Shown here: positions 8,226 through 16,308 of the stretch, one piece after another
How the letters are laid out: each line of letters begins with the position of its first letter
Position numbering within the stretch: the first letter of the stretch is position 1
Assembly (NCBI GenBank): GCA_964519835.1
Contig: CAZFLD010000026.1
Span: forward strand, 1-53,951
Direction of reading: 5' to 3'
Source of the DNA: CAZFLD01 sp964519835
Lineage (GTDB): Bacteria > Spirochaetota > Spirochaetia > DSM-27196 > CAZFLD01
DNA length: 53,951 nucleotides
Program-made: the position numbers and the translations under genes
The notes under the pieces: generated by a model
The model's database searches: none
Told to the model about the DNA's origin: nothing
What the model saw: only the letters and a program-made list of their open reading frames with translations

Positions 8226-9109
8226 TATTGTGCCCTCCGCTCACGTCGAGCCCAGATCATGTAGGGGATGGCGATGACGGACACGATCAGAAACATAAAG
8301 TTTGCCGCCGCGGCGCCACCCGCAAAGTTGCTTGCTGCGAACATCGTGCGATACACAAGGATTGGGAAGAGCGTGCTGTTCCAGCCCGGTCCACCACCGG
8401 TGAGGACCCATACAAAATTAAAGGACTTCAGAAGAAACATAGACAACAGCAGCGCCATCGTGAGTATCGGTCCGTAGACCTGCGGCAAGAGTACGCGGAG
8501 ATACACTTGTGATGTGTGGGCGCCCTCCATGCGGGAAGCCTCAATTTGTTCCTTTGGAATCCCCTGCAGGCCGGCCAAGACAATAAGCGCGCCGTAGCCC
8601 ACAAACTTCCACATCAGCATAAGAACAACCGCAATCATGACCCAGTCGGGATTGCCCAACCAGTCGACGGCCCAACTCTCGAGGCCGATAGCGCGAAAAA
8701 GCTGATTGATGCCACCATACTGATAGTTGTACATCCAACTCCAAAACACGGCGACGGTTGCCCCGCCGAGCGCCATGGTAGCAATGGCAATACTTCGAAA
8801 TACACCCGCAAGGCGCCCACTGATGGTGTCCATAAAAACGGCAAGGAGAACCGCGGCGAAAACGGTGACCGGTAGTCCAATCCCGAAGAGCAGTCCAACG
8901 TTACGCAATGTCTGCCAAAAGCCCGTCATGTTCGGCAGGTCGATGTAGTTCGAGAATCCGGCCCAATTAAACGACGGCACAAGACCGCGCCAGTCGGTAA
9001 AGGACACGACGATGTTGAATCCCGCCATCGCAAAGGTGAACACAAACATAAGAACGAACCACGGCACAAATAGAACGGCGTAGCTCAGTTTGTCGCTAAT
9101 CTTTGTCAT
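8225..9109 (-). CDS. Carbohydrate ABC transporter permease, MalF/UgpA type
   Basis: This is a 294-residue membrane protein with six predicted helices, an N-terminal VLFVPWFVLMFVFTF segment and the short MalF-type topology. The EAA-loop is EASRMEGAHTSQVYLRVLLP, nearly canonical for CUT1 permeases. It pairs with the downstream permease through a TAATG overlap. It lies 102 bases after the binding-protein gene, a gap occupied by a strong hairpin (9158-9184). It forms the second half of the membrane channel. Confidence 0.92.
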   Translation of the reverse strand: MTKISDKLSYAVLFVPWFVLMFVFTFAMAGFNIVVSFTDWRGLVPSFNWAGFSNYIDLPNMTGFWQTLRNVGLLFGIGLPVTVFAAVLLAVFMDTISGRLAGVFRSIAIATMALGGATVAVFWSWMYNYQYGGINQLFRAIGLESWAVDWLGNPDWVMIAVVLMLMWKFVGYGALIVLAGLQGIPKEQIEASRMEGAHTSQVYLRVLLPQVYGPILTMALLLSMFLLKSFNFVWVLTGGGPGWNSTLFPILVYRTMFAASNFAGGAAAANFMFLIVSVIAIPYMIWARRERRAQ

Positions 9110-9157
9110 GGTGCTGTTTTTTGCCCTCGCTCGCTGATTTCGTCTGCTGTTCCAAAA

Positions 9158-9184
9158 CGGGCCCGACCGGATCGATCGGGCCCG
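9158..9184 (-). terminator. GC-rich hairpin with short T-tract between binding protein and permeases
   Basis: CGGGCCCGA (9158-9166) and TCGGGCCCG (9176-9184) form a perfect 9-bp stem with a 9-base loop. In the direction of transcription (minus) it is followed by TTTT. It sits between the binding-protein stop (9212) and the first permease start (9109). This is the classical place for a partial terminator or 3'-stabilising hairpin that lets the binding protein be made in excess over the permeases. Confidence 0.7.
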
Positions 9185-9211
9185 ATGAATAACAATCTCT
9201 TGAGTGCCGGT

Positions 9212-10585
9212 TTAGAAGGTCCAGTCGATGACGTATCGATCCTGGTGCCTCTCCTGAATGTCCAGAATTTGCTGGACGGCTTCATCCAGACTCATAGATC
9301 CGGAGATGTATCCGCTGAACGGTGCCGGAAACTCCTGGTGCACAATTGCCGGAAGGCCGGCGACTGCACGCGGAACCGAGGTTGCCTGGCTCAAGCGATC
9401 CATAACAACCAGAGCGGCGGGGGCTCGCCCCTCGTCCGGGAAGGTAGCAGAATCCACGTCGGTCCTTGACGGCGCACTTCCACGAGGGACGTTGAGGGTA
9501 ATCTGGGTGGTCTTCAACACGGCGGTCAAAGCAACGGCGTCAGCCACGTCTTCATTGCCGGTGTTGTCGAAGCTGAACATGCCGAGAGGCACAAAGGTGA
9601 AAACATCTTCGCCCGGCAGGCGGCCCATATCCCACTCTTCTCCCTGAACCAGATTGTTGTTTACAAATCGAGGATAGCCCCAGGTTCCACCGAAGGCGGT
9701 TGCACCGTCGCTTCGTCCGACCACTTCCATGACACCGGAGATGGCGTTTACGGAGACGTAGTCTTCGTTGGCGGTCCGATCTATGACCTCTTTGTGAAAT
9801 TCGAGGATGTTTCGAAAGTCCCGAGCTGTCCCCTCACCGTTGAGAATCCGAGCGGTCAGGTCGATGTTAAATCGCGAAGCCGCAAGCATAAGAGTCTTGG
9901 CCATGCCGAACCAGGCCGGAGTGTAACCTTCCACATAGAAAGGCATGTCGGAGTTTTCGGCGAAGGTTTCGCCGGCGGCGAAAAAGTCGTCCCAGGTTTC
10001 GTAAGGCGGAAGCGGCGTATTTGCTGCGTTGAGAACGTTGGAGTTCCAGAAATAGAGATTGGCCGCGCCAACGCCCACGGGTACGCCGTAGAACTCACCA
10101 TCAAAGCGGTACGTGTTTTGAATGCCGGCCGGAACCACATCGGACAGATTGTATTCGTCCCAATAGTCGGACATTGTGCGAATTGCACCCGCTTGGACCC
10201 AGTCCGCCACGTAATAGCTTGCCGATACCAACGCGAGATCAGGGGGATTGCCGCCTGCAATTCGCGTGTTAATCACCTGAGCCAACTCGGCGCTACCGCC
10301 CGGTTGATACTCGACCGTGACATTTGGATAGTAAAGCCCGACAACTTCTTCCAAAAAGGTCTGCACGTACTGCTCGGCATCACCGGAAATACTGGTGATC
10401 ATTTCGATCGCAACGTCGTTGCCGGGAATCGCAGGAAGTCCGGCGCGCAAAACGGAGTCGTCACTATCAGGGTCTTGCGGTCCCATTACCGTATCTTGAG
10501 AACCGTCTTGTTCCGCACCTCCCGTTGCGAACGCAAAGCCGACAAGGCCGATGATAATCAACAAGGTAAACAAAAATCGTTTCAT
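9212..10585 (-). CDS. Extracellular sugar-binding protein of the ABC transporter
   Basis: This is a 457-residue solute-binding protein (SBP family 1). The start at ATG 10585 is fixed by an AAGGAGG ribosome site at 10592-10598. The N-terminus has a signal peptide (MKRFLFTLLIIIGLVGFAFA) followed by TGGAEQ, with no lipobox cysteine; this style is common in spirochaetes. Family features include IAGGNPPDLALV, FDGEFYGVPVGV and TAFGGTWGYP. It should bind the saccharide in the periplasm and pass it to the permeases at 7401-9109. A near-consensus promoter with an overlapping palindromic operator lies just upstream (10609-10648), so the gene is the first of its own transcript. Confidence 0.92.
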   Translation of the reverse strand: MKRFLFTLLIIIGLVGFAFATGGAEQDGSQDTVMGPQDPDSDDSVLRAGLPAIPGNDVAIEMITSISGDAEQYVQTFLEEVVGLYYPNVTVEYQPGGSAELAQVINTRIAGGNPPDLALVSASYYVADWVQAGAIRTMSDYWDEYNLSDVVPAGIQNTYRFDGEFYGVPVGVGAANLYFWNSNVLNAANTPLPPYETWDDFFAAGETFAENSDMPFYVEGYTPAWFGMAKTLMLAASRFNIDLTARILNGEGTARDFRNILEFHKEVIDRTANEDYVSVNAISGVMEVVGRSDGATAFGGTWGYPRFVNNNLVQGEEWDMGRLPGEDVFTFVPLGMFSFDNTGNEDVADAVALTAVLKTTQITLNVPRGSAPSRTDVDSATFPDEGRAPAALVVMDRLSQATSVPRAVAGLPAIVHQEFPAPFSGYISGSMSLDEAVQQILDIQERHQDRYVIDWTF

Positions 10586-10608
10586 CAGTTTCCTCCTTGG
10601 AAATACTT

Positions 10609-10620
10609 CTTGATATATCA
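10609..10620 (-). promoter_or_regulatory. Operator site A (TGATATATCAAG), proposed GntR/FCD target
   Basis: On the minus strand TGATATATCAAG directly follows the -10 hexamer of the binding-protein promoter and so covers the expected transcription start. The core TGATATATCA (10611-10620) is a perfect palindrome. The identical 12 bases recur at two other promoters in the window (21515-21526 and 28333-28344). The site would serve repression by the GntR/FCD protein encoded at 26135-26785; the assignment is inferred. Confidence 0.75.
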
Positions 10621-10648
10621 CTATAGATCACAGGTTTTAGCTTGTCAA
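10620..10648 (-). promoter_or_regulatory. Sigma70-type promoter of the binding-protein/transporter/sulfatase transcript
   Basis: On the minus strand: TTGACA at 10648-10643, a 17-base spacer, then TATAGT at 10625-10620. The -35 matches consensus fully and the -10 in five of six positions. The start would fall inside operator A. The -35 overlaps the last codons of the upstream Gfo/Idh gene, and TCAACA-ATT-TGTTGA (10645-10659) around it is a further inverted repeat. Confidence 0.75.
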
Positions 10649-11985
10649 CAATTTGTTGAGACGATGCGACCGCGGCGGGCCCACGGGAGGCCGATTTCCG
10701 CCGGACTCGACCCAATACAAAACATCTCAGGGACTCGATCGTCGTAACCTCTGATAATTCTGTTGATCGTGGGAAGACCGACTGCACCGTCGGGCTTTCC
10801 GGAGCGCGTCGCCAACGGTTCGACGAACTCACCGGGAATTGTAATGATCGGAGCCGAGCGGAAGGCCGCCTGAACAACCTTGGTGTGCTGCACAGCGTTG
10901 TCTATGGTCGATAGCGGCGGACGAGCCTCGGCGAGAGCTTTGAGCGTATCTTCGAAGACTGCGTCGTGCGGGTCAGCCGAACCGTTGCAAAACTCTTCGA
11001 AGGGCCTTCCTGCGGGAAACGGTACGGCGGCTGCCTCGGCATGTGCCCCAGCACCGGCTGTAGACAGGGTGGCGCCCTCGGCCGGACCGGCGTTAGCCTC
11101 TTCCGTCGAGTGGCGGTACACGCGGGTGAAGCCGGTTCTTCCCTCGGCCTCTTTCTCCCAGACCACCACACCTTTTTCAAATTGGTAGTGAGTTGTAGGC
11201 CCGGCGAAGCGGCGCACCGCGTGGGAGGCGAGAAGGCTCACCGTCACACCGCCGCCGGCACGGCCGCCTCCAACGCGCACAAACTGCGTGTCGGCCGATT
11301 CGATCTCCTTGCAGCGATAATTCTCAGCATAGACCCATTGTGGCTCGAGAGCTTCGTGGGGCGAAGGTCCCGCTACGTAGAGCATCTGATGTAGGTAGTG
11401 GCCGGCGGCGTTTTGGATTGGGCAATCCAACACGGGAACGCCGTCGACCGCGAGACGACCGGCCCACGCGTTGCGTTGATAGTAGACCTGTGTGCGCGGC
11501 CACGAGAGGTAGGCGCGTGCGGAGCGGAGGCGGCCCAGCCGGCCCCCCAAGGCAATCGACTTTATCCGCTGCACCGAAGGCGTAAAGATATCCTGAAACC
11601 CAACGGCCAAGGTGCGCCCGCTTCGATCGCGAGCCTCACGCATCGCATGTGCCTCATCAAGACTCCCGGCCACGGGCTTCACGCACAATACGTCGTATCC
11701 GGCCTGCAGGGCGGCGATCGAGAAACGCGCGTGGGAGTCGATGCCCGTGGGAATGCAAACCAAACGAACTTGGTCGGACTCGGCACGAAGAAGACCGTCC
11801 AAATCCCGGTGGATACGGACCCCGCTACTACGTAGGTCCTCCACCATCACCGCGTGCTTTTTGACCGATCTGACCACAACCGCCTCGATGCGGCAAAGGC
11901 CTTCTTTTTCCATACGCCGGGCAGATGCCAGGTAGCTCGCTCCGAAGCCACCGACTCCGATCACCGCAATTCCGATAGGTCTCAC
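10645..11985 (-). CDS. Gfo/Idh/MocA family oxidoreductase (VKP variant)
   Basis: This is a 446-residue protein. The N-terminal Rossmann motif GVGGFG is at residues 10-15. The usual catalytic E-K-P is V-K-P (102-104), so the lysine is kept. A C-terminal Gfo/Idh sheet domain follows. The protein is longer than the usual 330-390 because of an Ala/Gly-rich insertion (about 11015-11115) and a C-terminal tail. NAD(P)-dependent oxidation or reduction of a sugar is the family role. The start ATG overlaps the stop of the sialidase-like gene (ATGA). Between a nanA-like gene, a BNR protein and an ABC transporter, it could play the part of the sialic-acid oxidoreductases (NanOx/NanY) acting on 2,7-anhydro-Neu5Ac. 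That is an inference from context only. Confidence 0.82.
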   Translation of the reverse strand: MRPIGIAVIGVGGFGASYLASARRMEKEGLCRIEAVVVRSVKKHAVMVEDLRSSGVRIHRDLDGLLRAESDQVRLVCIPTGIDSHARFSIAALQAGYDVLCVKPVAGSLDEAHAMREARDRSGRTLAVGFQDIFTPSVQRIKSIALGGRLGRLRSARAYLSWPRTQVYYQRNAWAGRLAVDGVPVLDCPIQNAAGHYLHQMLYVAGPSPHEALEPQWVYAENYRCKEIESADTQFVRVGGGRAGGGVTVSLLASHAVRRFAGPTTHYQFEKGVVVWEKEAEGRTGFTRVYRHSTEEANAGPAEGATLSTAGAGAHAEAAAVPFPAGRPFEEFCNGSADPHDAVFEDTLKALAEARPPLSTIDNAVQHTKVVQAAFRSAPIITIPGEFVEPLATRSGKPDGAVGLPTINRIIRGYDDRVPEMFCIGSSPAEIGLPWARRGRIVSTNC

Positions 11986-13058
11986 GACACAAGCTCGATA
12001 CGAGCTATCTTGAGCGATCGTGCGCCGAAGGGAGCATCGGCGGAAGCCGCGTAGTAGGTAACAAGCGCTTGGTTCCCGACAATCACGCAGGAGGGGTACG
12101 AATAGGTTGTAGCTTGATCGTCTTCAATAACCCGGCGATCGCCGTGCGGCCAGGAAAGCCCACCGTCGTGACTGACGGCCACGGAGAATCGGCGGCGTAT
12201 GCCGAACATGGGCTCACGTGAATTGTAGTGCCAGTTCCAGACCAAAAGGAGATCGCCGGACCCGGGAATCCGCTCGACCCGGCCCGGGGCGACTGGCGAA
12301 ACAACCTCCATTGAACACGGGGCGCTCCAGCTCTCGCCGCCGTCCTCGGATGTTGCGCAGAACAGCGTGCCCATCGCCGTGCGTAAAATGAGCAGGACCC
12401 GTCCGTTCGGGAGCTCCACCACGCCGGGCTCCCACCCCCCGGATTCGGTGGCCGCCGGGACACCGGGTACTTCGACGGGATCGGAAAACCTCCACGATTC
12501 GCCGTGGTCGTCCGAGTAGGCAACCATCGATTTCCGCACCCCTTCGTACCAGGACTCCATAAAGTGCAGCGGAGCGAGGATCCGGCCGCCTTCGAGCACA
12601 GCAAGCCGATCGTGGGTACCGGTAATGTAGCCCTCGCTGGTAAGGCGCACCGGGTCACGCCAGGTACGCCCGTGGTCGGTGGACCGACGAAACACACGCC
12701 ACGCCCGGTCAGGGGCTTCGCGGTGGCTGTAGGCAAGGCCGATGCTGCCGTCGGTCAATCGCGCAAAGGCCGGTGACATGACGTTGAGGCCGGCGTCGTT
12801 TGCCACCAGGACATGCTTATCGTGCCAGGTCTTGCCGCCGTCCTCCGACCAACAAGCGGGAATGTCGGATGAGTCGTTGTCCGATTCGAGGACGTGGTCG
12901 GTCCTCGACCCCGATTTTCGTCGTGCGGTAAACCGAGACCATGCGAGCAGAAGACTGCCGTCGCCGGTTTCGACAATACTTGCCTCGGAATGGCGAGGAT
13001 GCTCGTCGTCTGCAGTGACCAGAACCGAGGTTTCGATTCTGCCAATCGAGCTGCTCAC
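11982..13058 (-). CDS. BNR-repeat sialidase-like protein, apparently cytoplasmic
   Basis: This is a 358-residue beta-propeller protein with five Asp-boxes (S-x-D-x-G-x-[ST]-W) at about residues 71-78, 126-133, 182-189, 237-244 and 296-303, plus VVELPNGRVLLILRT and an SYPSCVIV strand as in BNR_2 exo-sialidase-like proteins. A canonical FRIP/YRIP arginine motif is not seen near the N-terminus, so true sialidase activity is uncertain. There is no signal peptide. The start is GTG 13058, one base after the stop of the nanA-like gene; the end overlaps the Gfo/Idh start. The adjacency to a sialate-lyase-like aldolase supports a role in handling sialylated or related sugars. Confidence 0.82.
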   Translation of the reverse strand: MSSSIGRIETSVLVTADDEHPRHSEASIVETGDGSLLLAWSRFTARRKSGSRTDHVLESDNDSSDIPACWSEDGGKTWHDKHVLVANDAGLNVMSPAFARLTDGSIGLAYSHREAPDRAWRVFRRSTDHGRTWRDPVRLTSEGYITGTHDRLAVLEGGRILAPLHFMESWYEGVRKSMVAYSDDHGESWRFSDPVEVPGVPAATESGGWEPGVVELPNGRVLLILRTAMGTLFCATSEDGGESWSAPCSMEVVSPVAPGRVERIPGSGDLLLVWNWHYNSREPMFGIRRRFSVAVSHDGGLSWPHGDRRVIEDDQATTYSYPSCVIVGNQALVTYYAASADAPFGARSLKIARIELVS

Positions 13059-13059
13059 G

Positions 13060-13935
13060 CTAGCCCTCTAAGATCGCCGCCGTCGTCTCGAGGCGTGACT
13101 TCTGTTCAGGAGACAATTCGATAAATGGTCTTCGGCAGGTTCCGCAGGGGATCCCGGAGGCAGACAACAAGTGCTTGACGCCGTTGTACACGCCGACCTC
13201 ACTCAACACCGCAATAACTGTATTCGCGCGCCGCTGGAATTCGAGGGCCTTCTCCATATCGCCCTTGGTATATAGCCGCCGGATCTCGATAAAAACCTCG
13301 GCCATAAAGTTGTATGTGCTTCCCACGGCACCATCCGCACCCGCAGCGAGGGACGACAAGAAAATCTCGTCATGGCCGTTAAGGACGATGATGCCCGGGC
13401 TTTCCGATTTCATTCGCTCGAGTTGGAAGAGGTCCAAGGATGTGTGCTTTATGCCGATGACTTGCTCGCTGGACAACAAGTCGCCGGCCACTTTTTGGTC
13501 GAGAGTAACCCCGGAGAAGGCGGGAAAATTGTAAAGGATAAGCGGTAGGGATGCCGCGTCGGCTATGTCGCGGTAGTAGCGCTTTATCTCGGCCAAGCTA
13601 AACTGATAGTAGAAGGGTGGAATAGCCGAGACGGCATCGGCTCCGATGGTGGCGGCATGCCGGGCAAGGTCTACCGCAACATCGGTCTGGATGCTGCCCA
13701 CGTGAACTACAACCGGCACCCGGCCCGCGACGTGTTCAACGATCATAGAGGCAGCCCGTTTCCGCTCCTCGGTACTCAACAAAAAGGCCTCGGCGGTGCT
13801 CCCGCAAGCGTAGAAGCCATCGACTCCCTTCTTCAGATTTACGTCGATGAGATCGGCAAGGCTCCGCTGGTGAATTCGACCCGCCGAATCGTAGGGAGTC
13901 ACAAGTGCCGGTAGAATGCCTTGGATGTTTTTCAT
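13060..13935 (-). CDS. nanA: N-acetylneuraminate lyase-like aldolase (DHDPS superfamily)
   Basis: This is a 291-residue class I aldolase. Key residues can be read: GSTAEAF (45-51, pyruvate carboxylate loop), Y135 in LILYN, the Schiff-base K163 in GIKHTS, and NGHDEIF with the Asp-Glu pair that binds the sialic acid tail in E. coli NanA, followed by AGADGAVGSTYN. The pattern follows NanA rather than dihydrodipicolinate synthase, so cleavage of a sialic acid to an N-acylmannosamine and pyruvate is the best guess. A related 2-keto-3-deoxy acid is the alternative. The start ATG 13935 is preceded by GGAG; the longer frame to 14022 is a shadow over the sulfatase end. No nanE or nanK lies in the window. 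Confidence 0.78.
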   Translation of the reverse strand: MKNIQGILPALVTPYDSAGRIHQRSLADLIDVNLKKGVDGFYACGSTAEAFLLSTEERKRAASMIVEHVAGRVPVVVHVGSIQTDVAVDLARHAATIGADAVSAIPPFYYQFSLAEIKRYYRDIADAASLPLILYNFPAFSGVTLDQKVAGDLLSSEQVIGIKHTSLDLFQLERMKSESPGIIVLNGHDEIFLSSLAAGADGAVGSTYNFMAEVFIEIRRLYTKGDMEKALEFQRRANTVIAVLSEVGVYNGVKHLLSASGIPCGTCRRPFIELSPEQKSRLETTAAILEG

Positions 13936-13951
13936 GGTTGCTCCTGTCTTT

Positions 13952-15472
13952 TTAGTGCCGCACGTCTCCATCGAAGTGCTCGGTGTGGAAGGAATACAGA
14001 GAGCGCGGACGAGCCGCGTCACCGCGTTTTGAGTCGCGGCGGATAAGCCGGTTTTTGTCTACGGCCGACGAGCCGGCGCCCGCCAGGCGCTCGACTATGG
14101 TCTTCTCGAGCGTTGCGCATATCGGCCCCAGCCTCTCATCGGCCGGTGCCCAATCCTGCCGTGGGAGAGACGCTTCCGTGCGCTCTGCTTCCAAGAGATC
14201 CGTAATTTCCATGGGATCGTTTTTTAGGTCGAATAGCTGCCTAATCGGTCCCTCCGGATAGTAGATATACTTCCAGCGGCCGTTGGTAGCCGCCACGTAG
14301 TCGCAGGGCGTTTCGTAACCCACCGTTCCGACGATAACGCGGCTGCCGTCACACTCCGCTCCGATTGGGTCTGCAAAACGCGTGGGAAAATCCTGGTCCA
14401 AGATATTGGTACTCTGCTGCGATTCCGGCGCCGTGCCGCCGGCGGCGGAGACCAGGGTCGGCAGAAGATCGGCATGGCACACCGCGGTTTGCACTTGCTC
14501 GGGCGCGTCCACACCCCGGTCGACCGTGGGCTGCCGTACGACAAAAGGAACGTGTGCCGACGGCTCGTAGAAAAAGAGCTTGCCGCCGTTCCCGTGATCC
14601 CCAAGAAACTCCCCGTGATCGGACGTGTAGACAAAGAGTGTGTTCTCCCACTCTCCCGAATCCTGTAGTGCCCCGAACAGCCTGCCCAAGGAGTAGTCGA
14701 TGTGGGTAACCATGCCGTAGTAGGCGGCACGGGACTTCCGCATCGTCAAAGAATCGATGCTTGCTATGCGCCGCCTTCTGGCAATGTCCGCGAATACTCG
14801 TGGGGCACGATCGGGCAAGCTCCAGCCACCTACCGCAGGCTCCGGGATTGGTGCATCGGAATACATGGAGTAGTACGGCTCGGGTGGATCAAAGGGCGGA
14901 TGTGGTTTTGCAAAGGAGCACCAGACGAAAAAAGGCATGCTCGGATCACGACGGTATCGAACAAAATCCGCACATCGGTCCGCTGTCCACGCCGTGAGCG
15001 TCATTGCCTCCGGAACGGTGGCAAGGCCGGGATAGAGCTCGAGCTGACCGAGCCCGTTTCGCATGGGCTTGAGTGGGAATCCCGAACGATCCATCTCCCG
15101 GTAGTAGTCGTCGGGAAGGATCATCTCGTCAAAACCATGGCGAACGCGCTGCGGGCCAAAGTGCATCTTGCCCACGGCAAGCGTTTGGTAGCCCAATTCA
15201 CGAAGCCTGCTGGGCAGTGTTCCATCGGTACCGAACAACTCTCCCGTCTTTCCGTTTCGGAGCATCCCGTGCTCAAAGGCCGGCTTTCCGGTCATGATCG
15301 TGGCTCGTGCAGGGACACAAATAGGACAGTCGGAATACGCGTTTGAGAACACCGTCCCCTCAGCGGCGAGGATGTCTATGTGCGGGGTACGCAAGAACCC
15401 GGGCCCGGCCGGCTGGGCGGCATCAAATCGTTGTTGGTCCGTGGTAATCAGAACGATGTTGGGCTTTCTCAT
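13952..15472 (-). CDS. Sulfatase (type I) 2
   Basis: This is a 506-residue PF00884 sulfatase. MRKPNIVLITTDQQRFD carries the first metal-binding aspartates (D12). The active-site signature is DCPICVPARATIMTG with C52 as the formylglycine precursor (C-x-P-A-R). TSDHGEFLGDHG gives the second metal cluster. No signal peptide precedes the first strand, so a cytoplasmic location is inferred. The start ATG overlaps the HpaI aldolase stop by 4 bases (ATGA), an operon coupling. The substrate is unknown; it is one of four divergent sulfatases in the same run. Confidence 0.92.
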   Translation of the reverse strand: MRKPNIVLITTDQQRFDAAQPAGPGFLRTPHIDILAAEGTVFSNAYSDCPICVPARATIMTGKPAFEHGMLRNGKTGELFGTDGTLPSRLRELGYQTLAVGKMHFGPQRVRHGFDEMILPDDYYREMDRSGFPLKPMRNGLGQLELYPGLATVPEAMTLTAWTADRCADFVRYRRDPSMPFFVWCSFAKPHPPFDPPEPYYSMYSDAPIPEPAVGGWSLPDRAPRVFADIARRRRIASIDSLTMRKSRAAYYGMVTHIDYSLGRLFGALQDSGEWENTLFVYTSDHGEFLGDHGNGGKLFFYEPSAHVPFVVRQPTVDRGVDAPEQVQTAVCHADLLPTLVSAAGGTAPESQQSTNILDQDFPTRFADPIGAECDGSRVIVGTVGYETPCDYVAATNGRWKYIYYPEGPIRQLFDLKNDPMEITDLLEAERTEASLPRQDWAPADERLGPICATLEKTIVERLAGAGSSAVDKNRLIRRDSKRGDAARPRSLYSFHTEHFDGDVRH

Positions 15473-16308
15473 ATGCGAATTTCGTCCTCCCCGGTATCGC
15501 CCGAATCCGAGGAATCGGCGCCTAACGCGTCGTCATCAAGCTCTCGTCGCAGCCACGATAGGTCCTTCGCCAGCCCGTCGTGAAAGAATAGCACGTCGGC
15601 CTCGTGAACAATGACGTTGAGACCGGACTTGCCCCATTCCACAAAGCGCTCCAAACCGGGCCCAACGTAGCCCTTGTGGTACCCCACGGCAAGTCCATGG
15701 TCGCGACCCACCTGGATGATCCTGTCGATCGCCGCCAAGAACTCCGGATGTGTGTACTGCTCCGGAACCCCAAGGTTCACGGACAAATCGTGGGGACCGA
15801 TCAGAAGCCAATCCAGTCCGGGTACCGAGCAGATCTCGTCTAGAGCCTCCAGTGCAGGCACGCTCTCGATGTTTGCCACGGCAATGCGGTCCCGGTTCTG
15901 AGTACGAATATAGTCGTCGCTGTGCCGGGAGCTCAGGTCTATACGCTCCTTCAGGCGCCTGCCCTTGAGCGGTCGGTGCTTGACCGCGCCCACCAGCGCA
16001 CGAACCTCTTCGGGCGTCTCCACATACGGGAACACAACTCCCCAGGCACCGGCGTCCACAGCAACACACGCGTCGCGGGCGTCACGGGAGGGCGCGCGCA
16101 CCAAGGGCGGAAAGCCTGCGGCTTCGTAGGCGGCACACATCCATGCCACTGCGCTCCTGTCTAGCGGGATATGCTCCATGTCGAAGAAAACAAAATCGAG
16201 CCCGGTGTCCCCACACGCCTTCAAGAACAAGGGTGAAGGCGACGTAACCATCGTCCCATAAGCGCGTCCGCCGGACTGCAGTCGATTCCGAATGTCTGCG
16301 CTATTCAT
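15469..16308 (-). CDS. HpcH/HpaI class II aldolase 1
   Basis: This is a 279-residue TIM-barrel aldolase of the HpaI/GarL type. FDMEH (E45, H46), R71 in LVRAPSRD, E148 in VANIES and D174 in GPHDLS correspond to the catalytic histidine, the pyruvate-binding arginine and the metal ligands. The reaction would be retro-aldol cleavage of a 2-keto-3-deoxy acid to pyruvate plus an aldehyde. The start ATG 16308 is preferred, with a GGGGGAGG site upstream, and it overlaps the sulfatase stop by 8 bases. An acidic, Asp/Ser-rich C-terminal tail is unusual. Pairing with sulfatases suggests it acts on a desulfated sugar acid. Confidence 0.88.
   Translation of the reverse strand: MNSADIRNRLQSGGRAYGTMVTSPSPLFLKACGDTGLDFVFFDMEHIPLDRSAVAWMCAAYEAAGFPPLVRAPSRDARDACVAVDAGAWGVVFPYVETPEEVRALVGAVKHRPLKGRRLKERIDLSSRHSDDYIRTQNRDRIAVANIESVPALEALDEICSVPGLDWLLIGPHDLSVNLGVPEQYTHPEFLAAIDRIIQVGRDHGLAVGYHKGYVGPGLERFVEWGKSGLNVIVHEADVLFFHDGLAKDLSWLRRELDDDALGADSSDSGDTGEDEIRI

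Noticed and set aside
9794..10747. A 317-codon plus-strand frame opposite the sugar-binding protein gene
   Set aside because: Antisense to a well-supported gene with promoter, ribosome site and signal peptide; it also crosses the promoter region.
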